DNA of 64,000 bases, taken from contig CAMJPM010000002.1 in assembly GCA_946407725.1 (NCBI GenBank), positions 37,818-101,817 on the forward strand, given 5' to 3'. Positions 9,973-21,728 of the stretch are shown here, one piece after another. Both the position numbers and the translations under genes were made by a program. The stretch is from an uncultured Lachnospiraceae bacterium (GTDB lineage: Bacteria > Bacillota > Clostridia > Lachnospirales > Lachnospiraceae). The first letter of the stretch is position 1, and every line of letters starts with the position of its first letter. The notes beneath the pieces are model-generated. The model saw only the letters and a program-made list of their open reading frames with translations, ran no database searches and was not told where the DNA came from.

Positions 9973-10718
9973 TAATATCCCCTCCTCTGCCTTAATATCT
10001 CAAAGCAAAGGATTCCCGCCGCCACAGAGGCGTTGAGGGAATCTATATTGCCGCAGGTGGGAATTGACACGTTAAAATCGCACTTCTCCTTTATGAGCCT
10101 TCCCACACCGCTGCCCTCGGAACCGATTACAAGAGCAATGGGACCCTTAAGATCCTGCTCGTACATATTTTTGCCGTCCATATCGGCACAGACAAACCAG
10201 AGCCCCTTTTTCTTTAGCTTTTCAATCGTATTTTTAAGGTTTGTGACCCTTACCACCGGAGTATAGTTCACGGCTCCGGCAGAGGCTTTTGCCACCGTTG
10301 CCGTGAGTCCCACTGCCCGGTCTTTAGGAATTATCACACCATGGGCTCCCGCCATGTTAGCACTACGGATAATGGCACCGAGATTGTGGGGATCCATGAT
10401 ATTATCAAGGAGGATAAGGAAGGGATCCTCGTTTTTATCCTCCGCTGCCTTCAAAACATCATTGAGCTCCGCATAATTACAGGATGCTATGTAGGCTATC
10501 ACTCCCTGGTGTTTTCCTGTAACGGACAGCTGGTTTAATCTCTGCCTGTCCACATAGTCTGTTTTTATCCCGGCCTTTTTAGCCTCTCTCCTCACAGTCA
10601 TCAGAGGGCCGTCATTGGAGCCGTCAAGGATAAAGAGCCTGTCCACGCTCTTACCGGAGCGGATAGCCTCTATCACTTCATTTCTGCCTTCTATTATGGA
10701 TTCTTCGTTCCTTGCCAA
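9972..10718 (-). CDS. rlmB: 23S rRNA 2'-O-methyltransferase RlmB (SpoU/TrmH family)
   Basis: EGRNEVIEAIRSGKSVDRLFI...DNIMDPHNLGAIIRSANMAGAHGVIIP...IGSEGSGVGRL...SLNASVAAGILCFE. Confidence 0.93.
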   Translation of the reverse strand: MARNEESIIEGRNEVIEAIRSGKSVDRLFILDGSNDGPLMTVRREAKKAGIKTDYVDRQRLNQLSVTGKHQGVIAYIASCNYAELNDVLKAAEDKNEDPFLILLDNIMDPHNLGAIIRSANMAGAHGVIIPKDRAVGLTATVAKASAGAVNYTPVVRVTNLKNTIEKLKKKGLWFVCADMDGKNMYEQDLKGPIALVIGSEGSGVGRLIKEKCDFNVSIPTCGNIDSLNASVAAGILCFEILRQRRGY

Positions 10719-10722
10719 ATTA

Positions 10723-11124
10723 TTACCCTTTTTTCTCTGTCAGAATAACTATGGATCTTGTTAAAAGCTCCTCTATCCTTTTCTCCTCACCCTTTAGATA
10801 CAGCCAGCCTATCAGGCATTCAAAACCGGTGGCCCTGTGATAGGCGATCTTTGAAGCATTCTTGGCATGGGTTTCGGTCTTTGTGTTCTCTCCCCTCCGG
10901 TAAACCGCCTCCTCTTCGGGAGACAGCGCCCCTTCCTCAAGAAGCGTAAGGATGGCCTTTTCCTGGGCCGGGGCTGAAAGCAGTCCCACGGTCTTCATAT
11001 GGAGCTTATGAGCACTCATGTTTCCCTGTCTCACCACATGCTCCCTCATAAAAAGGGCGAAAACCGCATCACCTAAAAACGCAAGGCTTAAAGGAGAGTA
11101 GGTATTCAGTCTGCTCTCTTCCAT
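10723..11124 (-). CDS. mrnC: Mini-ribonuclease III
   Basis: LAFLGDAVFALFMREHVVRQGNMSAHKLH...; between cysS and rlmB as usual in Firmicutes. Confidence 0.92.
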   Translation of the reverse strand: MEESRLNTYSPLSLAFLGDAVFALFMREHVVRQGNMSAHKLHMKTVGLLSAPAQEKAILTLLEEGALSPEEEAVYRRGENTKTETHAKNASKIAYHRATGFECLIGWLYLKGEEKRIEELLTRSIVILTEKKG

Positions 11125-12515
11125 TTAACTCCCTGTCTGGTGTCCTCCAGAATGATGCCTTTTCCCAAAAGCTCGTCCCGTATTTCATCTGCTCTTTTGA
11201 AATTCTTTGCTTTTCTGGCTTCCTGCCTCTCATTTATAAGGGTCTCTATATCGCCATCGAGAAGCTCCTCTTTATCGCTGAATATGATAAGCCCCATAAC
11301 ATCCGAGAGGCTTTTAAGCTCTGTTTTTAACGCTGTGAGCAGTCCCTTCGGGCTCTTATCATCAACCGTGGTATTGATGAATTTTACCAGCTCAAATATC
11401 ACGGAAACCGCGTCCGCAGTATTTAAATCATCATCCATGGCCGTGTCAAAACGCTTTGTAAACTCCGGGATCCTATCTAAAAGCTCCGGATCGCCCTCGC
11501 CTTCAGGGGCATTCTTAATAAGGAAATCCAGGTTTGAAGCCGCTGTCTTTATCCTGTCAAGCCCTGCCTTAGCAGCCTCCATGAGCTCCGCGGAAAAATT
11601 AAGGGGGCTCCTGTAATGTGCTGAAAGCATGAAGAAACGAAGCACCTGCAGATCATATTTCTCCTGGATATCCCTGACGGTAAAGAAGTTATTTAAGGAT
11701 TTGCTCATCTTCTCGCCGTCTATATTCAAAAATCCGTTATGCATCCAGTAGTGGGAAAATTCAACCCCGTTTGATGCCTCGGACTGGGCGATCTCGTTCT
11801 CGTGGTGGGGGAATATAAGGTCCTCTCCCCCGGCGTGGATATCTATGGTCTCACCCAGATATTTCTTTGCCATTACACAGCACTCGGTATGCCAGCCGGG
11901 ACGCCCGTCGCACCAGGGGGAGCTCCAATAGGGTTCCCCTTCCTTCTTTGGCTTCCAGAGCACAAAATCCAGGTAGTCCTCTTTTCCGCCTTCCCCTGCC
12001 ACCTTTAATTCCCTTCCGTGGCCGGCTTCCAGATCGTCTATGTTTTTATGGGAGAGCTTTCCGTAGTCTTTAAACCGTCTGGTACGGAAATATACAGTTT
12101 TATCCTCAGCCACATAGGCATAGCCCTTTTCTATAAGGTCGGAAATAAGCTCTATCATCCCCTCTATTTCCCTTGTGGCTCTGGGATGCACCGTGGCGGG
12201 CAGAACATTTAAGCCCTCCATGTCCTTCTTACATTCCGCTATATATTTTTCAGAGATCTCATCACAGGACACCTGCTCTTCATTGGCGCTCTTTATGATC
12301 TTGTCGTCCACATCGGTAAAATTCGATACGTAGTTTACCTCGTATCCCCTGTGGGTCATGTAGCGCCGGAAGGTGTCAAAGACTATCATGGGCCTTGCGT
12401 TCCCGATATGAATTAGGTTATATACCGTGGGGCCGCAGACATACATGCGTATCTTATTCTCTTCTATGGGCTTAAAATCTTCTTTTTTTCTTGTCAGGGT
12501 ATTATAGATCCTCAC
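11106..12515 (-). CDS. cysS: Cysteinyl-tRNA synthetase
   Basis: [14 protein letters not shown]...[23 protein letters not shown]...[21 protein letters not shown]...KMSKSLNNF. Confidence 0.97.
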   Translation of the reverse strand: MRIYNTLTRKKEDFKPIEENKIRMYVCGPTVYNLIHIGNARPMIVFDTFRRYMTHRGYEVNYVSNFTDVDDKIIKSANEEQVSCDEISEKYIAECKKDMEGLNVLPATVHPRATREIEGMIELISDLIEKGYAYVAEDKTVYFRTRRFKDYGKLSHKNIDDLEAGHGRELKVAGEGGKEDYLDFVLWKPKKEGEPYWSSPWCDGRPGWHTECCVMAKKYLGETIDIHAGGEDLIFPHHENEIAQSEASNGVEFSHYWMHNGFLNIDGEKMSKSLNNFFTVRDIQEKYDLQVLRFFMLSAHYRSPLNFSAELMEAAKAGLDRIKTAASNLDFLIKNAPEGEGDPELLDRIPEFTKRFDTAMDDDLNTADAVSVIFELVKFINTTVDDKSPKGLLTALKTELKSLSDVMGLIIFSDKEELLDGDIETLINERQEARKAKNFKRADEIRDELLGKGIILEDTRQGVKWKRAD

Positions 12516-13228
12516 TTTTCCTCTCCCTTGATCTTTCTAAGTTCGCTCTTCAGTTCCCGTATATTGTCCTTAAGCGTCAGGAGCTCGTTTGTTATCTCGC
12601 TGTCCGCATGCTTTAAATTATTGATGTCATCCTGAATGGGATCCGGCAGATGCACCTGATCCATGGTCTCTCTGGGTATTTCCCTGTTGTGGTACTTCAC
12701 TATCTTTCCAGGAACACCTACCACCGTACAGTTGGCGGGTATCTCATTTAATACCACTGATCCGGCTCCGATCTTGGTATTCTCGCCGATGGTAAAGGAT
12801 CCTAAGACCTTTGCACCAACTGACACCATTACATTGTCCTTTAATGTGGGATGCCGCTTTCCCTTTTCCTTTCCTGTTCCTCCAAGAGTCACGCCCTGAT
12901 AGAGGGTTACATTGTTGCCTATTATGGTAGTCTCTCCCACCACTACTCCTGAACCGTGGTCGATAAAGAAGCCCTTTCCTATCTTCGCTCCGGGGTGGAT
13001 CTCAATACCTGTACGGTTCCGTGCGATCTGGGAGATAAGCCTGGCCAGGAAAAAATGCTTCTTTTCATAAAAAACATGGGCGAGCCTGTAGGAGAGCACA
13101 GCCCAGAAGCTTGAATAGAGAAAGACCTCCCATTTGCTGTGAATGGCAGGATCCCTTTCCCGGATCACCTTAATCTCATCCTCTATATATTTTTTTATAA
13201 AATTAACATCTTTTTTTACAACACTCAT
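12512..13228 (-). CDS. cysE: Serine O-acetyltransferase
   Basis: [60 protein letters not shown]; left-handed beta-helix acyltransferase. Confidence 0.92.
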   Translation of the reverse strand: MSVVKKDVNFIKKYIEDEIKVIRERDPAIHSKWEVFLYSSFWAVLSYRLAHVFYEKKHFFLARLISQIARNRTGIEIHPGAKIGKGFFIDHGSGVVVGETTIIGNNVTLYQGVTLGGTGKEKGKRHPTLKDNVMVSVGAKVLGSFTIGENTKIGAGSVVLNEIPANCTVVGVPGKIVKYHNREIPRETMDQVHLPDPIQDDINNLKHADSEITNELLTLKDNIRELKSELRKIKGEEK

Positions 13229-13727
13229 AACATCCGTTTCCCATATCCAGTTCTCTTGCCCGGACCAGCAAACAAACAGCCTCGGCGGCTATTCCCTTTC
13301 CTTCGCCCGTAAAACCCATGCCCTCTTCCGTGGTAGCCTTAACATTTACCTGATCCATATCGAGATCCAGGGTCTTTGCTATGTTTTCCCTCATCTTATC
13401 AATGTGGGGGCGCATTTTAGGCCTTTCGGCAATGATCGTCGCATCTATGTTTTCGATTAAAAAGCCCTCTTCATTAATTATTTCTCCCGTCTCTCTTAAA
13501 AGCTTCAGGGAATCCGCTCCCTTAAACCTTTCATCCGTATCGGGGAAATGGAGACCGATATCTCCTTTAGCCGCAGCTCCAAGCAGCGCATCCATGATGG
13601 CGTGGAGCAGCACATCCGCATCGGAGTGTCCCAGCAATCCATTTTCAAAGGGGATATTAACCCCTCCCAGGATCAGCGGCCGTCCCTCAACGAGGGCATG
13701 TACATCATATCCCTTTCCTATCCTCAT
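13203..13727 (-). CDS. ispF: 2-C-methyl-D-erythritol 2,4-cyclodiphosphate synthase
   Basis: [65 protein letters not shown]. Confidence 0.96.
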   Translation of the reverse strand: MRIGKGYDVHALVEGRPLILGGVNIPFENGLLGHSDADVLLHAIMDALLGAAAKGDIGLHFPDTDERFKGADSLKLLRETGEIINEEGFLIENIDATIIAERPKMRPHIDKMRENIAKTLDLDMDQVNVKATTEEGMGFTGEGKGIAAEAVCLLVRARELDMGNGCYECCKKRC

Positions 13728-15109
13728 AGTCCCATTATCCTGCTTTTTAAGGTGAGTATGCGGCTTACGGATGCATTTATCCTTTCCTCCGATATTTCTC
13801 CGGACTGAACAGCCTCCATGACAGCATTATATGCCCCTTCAAAATCCGAAGGGCTAAGAAGCATATCGACCCCGGCCTTCAGTGCCTTAACCGCAGCCTC
13901 TCCGCTGTCATATCTGTTCCTGACGGCAGCCGCATCCAGCGCATCAGTTATCACAACTCCGTTATATTTAAGCTCCCCCCTTAAGTAATCAGTGATCATC
14001 ATCACAGACATACAGGAGGGCGTATCATCCCCGGTGATCTCCGGGAATGCCATATTTCCCGCCATGACCATCATCTCACACCCGGATCCTATGGCATCAT
14101 TAAAGGGAATGAGATCACTCTGCCGCAGATCCTCCGCAGAAGCATCAATGCTTACCTCTGTATGATCCGTATTTGCTGCGGCCCTCCCAAATCCGGGAAA
14201 ATGCTTGTAACACGCTATAATTCCGCTTTCATTAAGTCCCCGGGCATATTCTCCGGCCATTTTTGAAACGTTTCCCGCATCACTCCCGAAGGATCTGCTG
14301 CCCACCGCAGAGGAAGTACCCTGTGCTACATCAGCTACCGGCGCAAAATCCAGATTTAATCCGGCCTTTCCCAGATATCCCCCGATATGCTTTCCGGCCT
14401 CGTAAGCTTTTTCCGGATCCCCGGAGGCTCCTATATCCGCCATGGAAGGAGTGTTATCTATGGCGAATTCCGGATTTGAAGCAAGCCTGGCCACGCTGCC
14501 GCCCTCTTCATCCACCCCGAGAAACAGGGGGATCCCCCCGTTTTCCCTGGCAAAATCATCAGTGTTTTCCAAAAGTGCCGCTGTCTGATCCGGGTTGATA
14601 AAATTCTTTGAAAAATAAATAATACCGCCCACATGATATTTTTCAAGGGCGGCCCTGGTTGCATCTCCGCCCTTTGTTACCGTATCCACCAGGGTAAGCT
14701 GTTCCGGCCTTACAAAAAAAAGCTGTGAGACCCTGTCTTCAAGGCTCATGCTGTCTATGATCTCTTCAATTTCAAGGGCGCTTGCGGATCTCTGCTCCCC
14801 GCTTACCACCTCTTCATACTGTTCTTCCAGATGGTCCTCGGCGGGATGCTCTTCTGCGGTTTTTTTATTGTCATTGGTCTGAGGCCTGCTGAAGGATATC
14901 TCAAGATCAGTCTCTTCCTCCTCTGTGGAACTGACGGAAGGGGCTGTTTCAGTCCCTGTCATCACGCCGCTCTTTTTCAATGCTGCAAATGCATTGAAAA
15001 GTCCGAGAAAGATGCAGAAAATAAGAACCGCCAACAGGATCACCGCAGTAATTACTGCAATGATCCTGTTACGCACGATCTTATTATGTTTATCCTGATC
15101 CCTGCTCAA
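13724..15109 (-). CDS. Glycoside hydrolase family 3 beta-N-acetylhexosaminidase (NagZ-like), membrane anchored
   Basis: [14 protein letters not shown]...[24 protein letters not shown]...[20 protein letters not shown]...[13 protein letters not shown]-terminal TM. Confidence 0.9.
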   Translation of the reverse strand: MSRDQDKHNKIVRNRIIAVITAVILLAVLIFCIFLGLFNAFAALKKSGVMTGTETAPSVSSTEEEETDLEISFSRPQTNDNKKTAEEHPAEDHLEEQYEEVVSGEQRSASALEIEEIIDSMSLEDRVSQLFFVRPEQLTLVDTVTKGGDATRAALEKYHVGGIIYFSKNFINPDQTAALLENTDDFARENGGIPLFLGVDEEGGSVARLASNPEFAIDNTPSMADIGASGDPEKAYEAGKHIGGYLGKAGLNLDFAPVADVAQGTSSAVGSRSFGSDAGNVSKMAGEYARGLNESGIIACYKHFPGFGRAAANTDHTEVSIDASAEDLRQSDLIPFNDAIGSGCEMMVMAGNMAFPEITGDDTPSCMSVMMITDYLRGELKYNGVVITDALDAAAVRNRYDSGEAAVKALKAGVDMLLSPSDFEGAYNAVMEAVQSGEISEERINASVSRILTLKSRIMGL

Positions 15110-15122
15110 GTATTAAAATTCC

Positions 15123-15767
15123 TCATTCCTGTACAAGATAGATGTACATTACATTCTGTCCGTTCCCCTGGGTGGCGTCATCCACTATATATCCATATCT
15201 GAAACGGCTCTTTTCAGTGAGCTTCTCCACCTTATTGCATCTTAAGCCCTCCAGGGATGAACCGTCCTTAAACATAATATCCACAAAATTATCACACATG
15301 AGATCCTGTTCATTTTTATAGTTCTTTATCACCATAAAGTTCTTAAATGCCAGATAATTCTCTTTTCCGTTATCCCATACCTTCTGTATATCCTTTGTGG
15401 ATTCCACCACATAATCCACGTCATGCTCGGGAGAGAGACCGTCCTGCATCGTATCATAATAATCCTGATCCAGGTCAAGGCCCTCCAGATTTAGCTTCCT
15501 CAAGGGCTCATCCGCAGATACGGTTTCCGTAGCCACCTCTGTTGAGGGTTCTTCCACGACTTCCGGAACTACGTTTTCGGATACCACCTCCGGCTCGGGC
15601 TCGGGCTCAGGCTCAGGCTCCGAAGCCACAGCCTCTGTAGCAATGTCTTCCGAAACACTGTCTTTCTTTTCATCCATACCGTTTAAGAGGTTCTTTAATG
15701 TAAAGATGAAAATGAGCACAACACATACGCAAACCAAAACTCCGCCTACTATTTTTCCAATACTCAT
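15123..15767 (-). CDS. Single-pass membrane protein with Pro-Glu repeat
   Basis: N-terminal TM GKIVGGVLVCVCVVLIFIFTL; SEPEPEPEPEPEVV spacer. Confidence 0.65.
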   Translation of the reverse strand: MSIGKIVGGVLVCVCVVLIFIFTLKNLLNGMDEKKDSVSEDIATEAVASEPEPEPEPEPEVVSENVVPEVVEEPSTEVATETVSADEPLRKLNLEGLDLDQDYYDTMQDGLSPEHDVDYVVESTKDIQKVWDNGKENYLAFKNFMVIKNYKNEQDLMCDNFVDIMFKDGSSLEGLRCNKVEKLTEKSRFRYGYIVDDATQGNGQNVMYIYLVQE

Positions 15768-15862
15768 GATTTATTGATGTCGCTCCTTTATTATTTTTTC
15801 TGTCATATCCCATTTATAAAAGTCGTTTTAGGATCCCCCGGATTTCCCCGGGATGACATGGT

Positions 15863-17008
15863 TTATTTTTTTTCCGTTTCCGGAACCAGGGTTCTGACAT
15901 TTACCCCGTTTACCGTCACATGATCATCCACTGTAATGACAAGACATTCTTTTCCGTCCACAAACCTGGCTTCCACCCGGTCGAGGTATTCCGGTTTCAC
16001 GGAAATATCAATATCCGGAGTGGAAATACTGAATTTCTTTATTCCGGACAGATTTGAAACATGTATTTCCGTACCGTCCCCGGCAATATCGGTAAAGCGC
16101 TCATCAAAGGAATCCATCTTTTCCTTTGTGATACCGCACTCCGAAAAGATCTTCTTTACTTCGTTTTTTCCCAGCACCGGGGGCTCAGGATTATCCTTAT
16201 TATCTTCCATGATCCCGCTTATGCTCTCCCGGATGTTTTTCATGACCTCCACATCCCCTTCTTCTCCGCAAACCCCGGCGATCAGCATATTGAAAGTGTC
16301 TTTCTGGTCTCCGGCTGTCAGGGGTGCCTCTATACCAAAGAAGAGATCAATAAAGTCCGCTTTTAAATCGTCAGCCTTTCTCGTATAGAAGAGAAGACTG
16401 TGAATATCTGCAGTCCTGTCATTAAATGCCGGAAAAAGAAAAGCCTTGTCGGGATCGCAGAGCACCCACTCCTGGGAAAGCTCCCCTATCCTGTTGTCCC
16501 CGCTCACATAGCCCAGCTTTCCGTCTGAAAGCTTCACCGGGCAAAGTAACGTGAGCATGAAATCATAGACATTCTCCGAGGCATCTTCCATTTCCATGCC
16601 ATCGGTTCCTTTTCCCGGAATATCGTAAACACCGTGGATCACTATTATGCAGTATTTTTCCGAAAAGTCAAAATCTGCAATGATCCTGTCATAGTAATCA
16701 GACAGTATTTCATCATCATTGAGATGGCTGTCCCTGACTTTCAGAAGCTCTTCCTGCCTGCCCCCGTTCATCTCCTCCGAAAGGGGAAACTCCATGTTCA
16801 GAAGGTTCTTTCCCGCTGTCCCGGAAAGAGCTTTCTTAAAGAACTTAAAATACTTATGCATCTCTTCTTCCGGAAGCGAGGGAAAAGCTTCCTTTGTAAT
16901 GAGCTTCTTTTCCTTTTCATTCCCCACATAACAGATGCAGATATTGTCTATAACATATCGCTCCAGGCTGAACTGTTTTTTTATCTCAGATATTTCAAGT
17001 TTATTCAT
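15863..17008 (-). CDS. DUF4317-like protein
   Basis: MNKLEISEIKKQFSLERYVIDNICICYVGNEKEKKLI... resembles the DUF4317 N-terminus. Confidence 0.75.
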   Translation of the reverse strand: MNKLEISEIKKQFSLERYVIDNICICYVGNEKEKKLITKEAFPSLPEEEMHKYFKFFKKALSGTAGKNLLNMEFPLSEEMNGGRQEELLKVRDSHLNDDEILSDYYDRIIADFDFSEKYCIIVIHGVYDIPGKGTDGMEMEDASENVYDFMLTLLCPVKLSDGKLGYVSGDNRIGELSQEWVLCDPDKAFLFPAFNDRTADIHSLLFYTRKADDLKADFIDLFFGIEAPLTAGDQKDTFNMLIAGVCGEEGDVEVMKNIRESISGIMEDNKDNPEPPVLGKNEVKKIFSECGITKEKMDSFDERFTDIAGDGTEIHVSNLSGIKKFSISTPDIDISVKPEYLDRVEARFVDGKECLVITVDDHVTVNGVNVRTLVPETEKK

Positions 17009-17106
17009 CTTATGTACCTTGCCGCAGATAAGTATGCTATGTAACACATCTTTGATGTGTTGCCGGTAACAGGTCAGAGACCTGTTACATGCATCGGTGA
17101 CGTGCC
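17009..17106 (-). repeat. Leader repeat family 1, copy A (two perfect-stem hairpins plus RBS segment)
   Basis: Coding strand GGCACGTCACCGATGCATGTAACAGGTCTCTGACCTGTTACCGGCAACACATCAAAGATGTGTTACATAGCATACTTATCTGCGGCAAGGTACATAAG-ATG; about 70 bp near-identical to copy B. Confidence 0.85.
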
Positions 17107-17115
17107 ATTGCGGTA

Positions 17116-18378
17116 TTATGAAAGCACTGCGATCTTTGAAACCTCGTAATCCAGGATCTCCACCGTCTCTCTTGTTCTGTCCGCTTCCTCAACCACACTC
17201 TGGGATTTCGTCCTGATATTTTCCGTGCTTCTGGCTATCATATTGGTGCTCTCCGCCCCGGCCTGGGAAGCATCGCTTATCTCGTCTATGCTGGACATGA
17301 TACCCATTATTCTGGTATTCAGCTCTGATGCGGTATCCGCAAATCCGGACACCAGGGAATCCATATACTGTACATCTTTTCCGTATTGCTCCGTGGTCCC
17401 GCTGAAATCCTTCAGCATATCGGCAACATCTGTTTCCACAAAGGACAGGAGTTTTTCCGAATCCTCAGAAAGATTTCCCACAGAACCGGTAACTGCCTGG
17501 GTTACTTTCTGGATCTTTACCACCGCTTCCTTGCTCTGCTCCGCAAGGTTCCTTATCTCCTCAGCAACTACGGCAAAGCCTCTTCCGGCCTCTCCCGCAC
17601 TGGCTGCCTCTATGGCGGCATTCAATGCCAGCAGGTTAGTCTCATTTGTGATCGCCATAATGGATTCTGTCAGCACACCTATCTCATTTACGACCTTTGC
17701 TTCCTCAAGAGCCTGGGAAAGCCTGCCGCTTATCTCACTGCTCAATCTGCTGACATTTCTCTGACGTTCCCTTGTCTCTTCAGCAGTCTTTGTGGAACGG
17801 TCATATATGGCCTTAACCTCCAGCGCACCCTCTTCAGCCCTCTTTGTCATGTCCTCGGTGGAGTCCTTGATAAGCTCCGAAGTCCCCTTTATTTCTGCAG
17901 CCGAAGCCGCTGTCTCATCCATTCCGGATGCCAGCGCATCCGCCGATGCGGATACATCTTCGATGCTGTTATTCAGCTCGATAACACTTTCATTTATGCT
18001 CTCCACAGCCTCCTCGATGTCATCAGCCTGCTTCTTTATGGCACCGATAAGGGCTCCCACACTCAGCTTCATCTCTTTTAAGCTGTCACCGAGATTTCCG
18101 AAATCGTCCTGTCTTTCCTTCAGTTCCTCCGGAAGATCCTGGGTAAAATTACCGGTGGACATCCTTTCGATATAATCAATGCTTATCCTCATGGCCTTGC
18201 TGATGTTTGCCGTAATAAAAACAGCCACCAGCACCTGAAATACAATAAGCACAATGCCTGTGACCACCGAGACCGTATCCGTAGCATTGATCACATCCAT
18301 GATCACAAGGGTCAGGGTGCTGAGAGCTCCCAGAATACAGACTATTATCAGTTTTACTCGAATTGGCAGTTGATCCAT
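17116..18378 (-). CDS. Methyl-accepting chemotaxis protein, two TM helices with a minimal extracellular loop
   Basis: HAMP-like region and [40 protein letters not shown] signalling hairpin. Confidence 0.95.
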   Translation of the reverse strand: MDQLPIRVKLIIVCILGALSTLTLVIMDVINATDTVSVVTGIVLIVFQVLVAVFITANISKAMRISIDYIERMSTGNFTQDLPEELKERQDDFGNLGDSLKEMKLSVGALIGAIKKQADDIEEAVESINESVIELNNSIEDVSASADALASGMDETAASAAEIKGTSELIKDSTEDMTKRAEEGALEVKAIYDRSTKTAEETRERQRNVSRLSSEISGRLSQALEEAKVVNEIGVLTESIMAITNETNLLALNAAIEAASAGEAGRGFAVVAEEIRNLAEQSKEAVVKIQKVTQAVTGSVGNLSEDSEKLLSFVETDVADMLKDFSGTTEQYGKDVQYMDSLVSGFADTASELNTRIMGIMSSIDEISDASQAGAESTNMIARSTENIRTKSQSVVEEADRTRETVEILDYEVSKIAVLS

Positions 18379-18472
18379 AACCCCTCCTTAGGAAGACTGT
18401 AATAAAGAAACTGAATTTATTGAATTATCATAAAAATACATTTTAACATAGGATAATGCTTTTGGAAACCGC

Positions 18473-19393
18473 TCAGACATAGGAGCTTTCTATCTTTTTG
18501 ACTTTTCTGTACAGAAATTCATTTGCAGGGACCGGAATACCCCATTTTTCCCCAAGGTCTATTACAACTCCCGCAAACATCTCCACCTCGGATTTTTTCC
18601 GGTTAAGCCTGTCCTGGCTCATGGAAGGAAAGGAATTCGGATCCAGGCTTTCCAAGAGCTCCAGGCAGAATATCAGGTCATCCTCGCTTAAGACCACTCT
18701 TTCCGCCCTGGCCACCAGCATAACCTCCCTCATTGCCCCTATCATCACCATTTTGGCCTCACTGCCGTCTGTGAGTACACCGCCGTAGCCCATTCCGAAA
18801 ACCATACAGGTCTGGTTCACGCCCACGTTGAGCATGAACTTGCACCACATCCTCCGGAGAATATCCTTTTCAACAGCGCAGCGTACATGGACAGCCTCAA
18901 GGAAATCCGTGACATACCTGAGCCTCTCCCCCATATCCCGCCTTGTGATCCCCAGCACTACCTTACCGGGTCTGGAATAAGTGACCTCATTATCGAAAAA
19001 CATGGCATCTATCCCCTCTACCACCGCGTGAATCACCCGGTCTTCCCCATATCTTTCGGAAATGATCTCTTCACTGTCTATACCGTTCATAAGAGAGATT
19101 ATGGTGGTATGCTTTCCCACAGAGGTACTCATTGTATCCAGGGCTTCGGGAAGATCGTTATATTTGACAGCCACAATGATGAGCTCCGCGGTAAAGGCGT
19201 TTTCCGGCAGGGAGATCCTGAAATTGACCCTTTCGGAATTCACCTTGTATTCCACGTCCTTATGCTGTTTTAATCTCTCTTTATCCATGATAAAGGTAAC
19301 CCTGTCATAACCTGCGTGATCGGCAATGATCTTTCCGAAGGTCATGCCCAGGGCACCCATACCTATGATATTTACGGTTTCTATCTTTTTCAT
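18473..19393 (-). CDS. Ketopantoate reductase family protein (PanE/ApbA)
   Basis: VNIIGMGALGMTFGKIIADHAG; ELIIVAVKYNDLPEAL; KFMLNVGVNQTCM. Confidence 0.9.
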   Translation of the reverse strand: MKKIETVNIIGMGALGMTFGKIIADHAGYDRVTFIMDKERLKQHKDVEYKVNSERVNFRISLPENAFTAELIIVAVKYNDLPEALDTMSTSVGKHTTIISLMNGIDSEEIISERYGEDRVIHAVVEGIDAMFFDNEVTYSRPGKVVLGITRRDMGERLRYVTDFLEAVHVRCAVEKDILRRMWCKFMLNVGVNQTCMVFGMGYGGVLTDGSEAKMVMIGAMREVMLVARAERVVLSEDDLIFCLELLESLDPNSFPSMSQDRLNRKKSEVEMFAGVVIDLGEKWGIPVPANEFLYRKVKKIESSYV

Positions 19394-19746
19394 AACTTCC
19401 AGCAGTCTTTCAGGGCCACCTTCTTGCCGTTTAAGATGCAGTAACCCTCTGTAGGCTCCTCGTGGACTATGTATCTCGGAATAGAATCACCGTGATTATG
19501 GCCGTACTGTCCCTCACAGGTGATGTCATCCGAGCGTGGGATCACATGTCCGTCACTGGCTACTGTCTTTTTATTCAATGGGGATGCAGCCTTATTATGG
19601 ACGGTGGCCGCCTTTTTTTTCATAGAAGGGCTTTTATTTATCCTTGTGGGATGCATTCCGGGCCTGTTTTTCAGGTGATCCCTGCTCTTCCACACAAGGA
19701 ACAACGCAATAAAGACCCAGAAAACAACCATAAACAGTGCTTCCAT
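19390..19746 (-). CDS. Small membrane protein of unknown function
   Basis: N-terminal TM MEALFMVVFWVFIALFLVW; overlaps neighbours by 1-4 bp (operon). Confidence 0.6.
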   Translation of the reverse strand: MEALFMVVFWVFIALFLVWKSRDHLKNRPGMHPTRINKSPSMKKKAATVHNKAASPLNKKTVASDGHVIPRSDDITCEGQYGHNHGDSIPRYIVHEEPTEGYCILNGKKVALKDCWKL

Positions 19747-20654
19747 TATTTAAGAGTCTCCTTAATTCCCGCTGCCAGTCCCGCGAAATTCTGTATCTCG
19801 CTGGGAATGATTATCTTTGTAGCCTGGCCGTCTGCAGCAGCCTGGAATGCCTCCAGGGACTTGATCTTTATTACATATTCATCCGCACCGGCTTCCTTTA
19901 TCATGCGGATACCGTCGGAATTGGCCTTTTGAATGCTCCTTATTGCCTCAGCCTTACCTTCCGCTTCCTTTATCTCCTTCTCCCTTTCAGCCTCGGCAGC
20001 AAGAATGGTGGCCATCTTCTTTGCCTCCGCCTCAAGCACTGCGGATTCCTTATTACCCTGGGCAGTGAGGATCATGGACTGCTTCTCACCTTCAGCGGAA
20101 AGAATAACCGCCCTCTTTTCCCTTTCGGCCTTCATCTGCTTCTCCATGGCCTCCTGAATGGCCTTGGGAGGAGTGATATTCTTTAACTCTACCCTGTTTA
20201 CCTTTATTCCCCAGGGATCGGTGGCCTCGTCTATGGCAGTGAGCATCCTGGAGTTGATGGTCTCCCTGGATGTAAGGGTGTCATCTAACGTCATGTCTCC
20301 GATGATATTACGGAGCGTGGTGGCCGTAAGGTTCTCCATGGCCATGATGGCGTTCTCCACACCGTAGGTATAGGCCTTGGGATCCCGGATCATAAAGTAG
20401 ACAACCGAGTCTATCATCATGGTTACGTTATCCTTTGTGATAACAGGCTGAGGCGCAAAGTCCGCCACCTGTTCCTTAAGCGTCACCTTTCTTGCAACCC
20501 TGTCTATAAAGGGTATAAGAATATGGGGACCTGCTCCCAGGGTCGCATGGTATCTTCCCAGCCGCTCTACTATATAGGCGTGGGCCTGGGGAACAATCTT
20601 GATGTTGAGCACCAGTATTACAACAATCAGTGCAAGTAAAATCAGCAGTATCAT
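19746..20654 (-). CDS. SPFH/Band 7 (stomatin-like, QmcA) protein
   Basis: KIVPQAHAYIVERLGRYHATLGAGPHILIPFIDRVARKVTLKEQV. Confidence 0.95.
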   Translation of the reverse strand: MILLILLALIVVILVLNIKIVPQAHAYIVERLGRYHATLGAGPHILIPFIDRVARKVTLKEQVADFAPQPVITKDNVTMMIDSVVYFMIRDPKAYTYGVENAIMAMENLTATTLRNIIGDMTLDDTLTSRETINSRMLTAIDEATDPWGIKVNRVELKNITPPKAIQEAMEKQMKAEREKRAVILSAEGEKQSMILTAQGNKESAVLEAEAKKMATILAAEAEREKEIKEAEGKAEAIRSIQKANSDGIRMIKEAGADEYVIKIKSLEAFQAAADGQATKIIIPSEIQNFAGLAAGIKETLK

Positions 20655-20689
20655 TTTTTTATTCTCCTTTCTGCTTTTACGTTATTGGC

Positions 20690-20719
20690 AGGACAAAAGT
20701 GCTATGCGACTTTTGTCCT
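20690..20719. repeat. Perfect 11-bp-arm palindrome in the leader of the SPFH gene
   Basis: AGGACAAAAGT gctatgcg ACTTTTGTCCT. Confidence 0.7.
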
Positions 20720-20735
20720 TCCCATCATTACATTT

Positions 20736-21728
20736 TCACCCCTTGGATGTAAATATGTCTGCCGTGCGCATTACATACATAATGTCGTCGGCATATTCCG
20801 GCATCCTGTAGATATACATAAATACCAGAATCCCCTTTGTTCCGTTCTCTCTGAATACAAATTCCAGATGGTAGATATTATCCCCGCTCTCGTATTTATC
20901 GTCATAATAGTGGTATTCCGTTCCGTAGGGAGCCCTTAAAATGCTCTCCGGACACTTCCCCGCATCCTTTTTATTCAGGATATTCCTGACTATGGATGCC
21001 TCTATTCCCGAAGTATTGTCATACTGTGACCTGTCAGACAGATTTTTATTGTAGTCAAGATAAAAAACATAGAGACACTCCGGATCCTTTTCCCCTTTCA
21101 GGCGGTTTAAGTTATACTGAACCCCATAAATATGGTCTCCCTTATTGTCTATCTCCCTTTCAACCGCTTTCCAGCTGTCGGGTACACGGAAAGTCACAAT
21201 ATCCGACATATTCTTTCCCGGGTTTACTATCCTTGTTTCACGGGTATTGCTATGATCACGGAAAGTCCTTCCGTCCGCAGAATAAACCCCGTCCCCGGTT
21301 TTCTGCGCCGCACCGCCGATAAAATATATTTCTGCGTTATAACCGTTTCCCACCAGTTTCTTTTTTACGATACCGTATGCACTGATGCGGTCTCCCGGAG
21401 AGAGCTCTGCGATCTTATTGACCGTTTCCCTCCCCTTATCGGGATCCGTTCTTTTAACCATACAGTCTATACCTGTCTTTCCGTCCTCCGATAAGAGCCG
21501 GAAGCTGTCGTATTTCTTCCCGATGTCCGATATCCCGCCGGTTATGGCAAAACAGGAGTCCTTTCCCCCAGATGAAAGGAAGTAAACTGTCTCATCAACA
21601 GTCTTTACCTGATATACCCTCCTGGAGCCGGGATCCAGCTCCACCGGTTCATTAAACAATTCAAATCCCGAGCATAAAAGAAAAACCATAAGGAGTATGC
21701 CGGGGACCATAAGAGTGTATTTCTTCAC
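20736..21728 (-). CDS. Hypothetical exported/membrane protein
   Basis: 330 aa; N-terminal hydrophobic segment; 4-bp overlap with the upstream gene. Confidence 0.65.
   Translation of the reverse strand: MKKYTLMVPGILLMVFLLCSGFELFNEPVELDPGSRRVYQVKTVDETVYFLSSGGKDSCFAITGGISDIGKKYDSFRLLSEDGKTGIDCMVKRTDPDKGRETVNKIAELSPGDRISAYGIVKKKLVGNGYNAEIYFIGGAAQKTGDGVYSADGRTFRDHSNTRETRIVNPGKNMSDIVTFRVPDSWKAVEREIDNKGDHIYGVQYNLNRLKGEKDPECLYVFYLDYNKNLSDRSQYDNTSGIEASIVRNILNKKDAGKCPESILRAPYGTEYHYYDDKYESGDNIYHLEFVFRENGTKGILVFMYIYRMPEYADDIMYVMRTADIFTSKG

Noticed and set aside
17041-17088. Rho-independent terminators for the paired hairpins
   Set aside because: No U-tract, and a near-identical copy sits at the same position upstream of another start codon (33693-33790).
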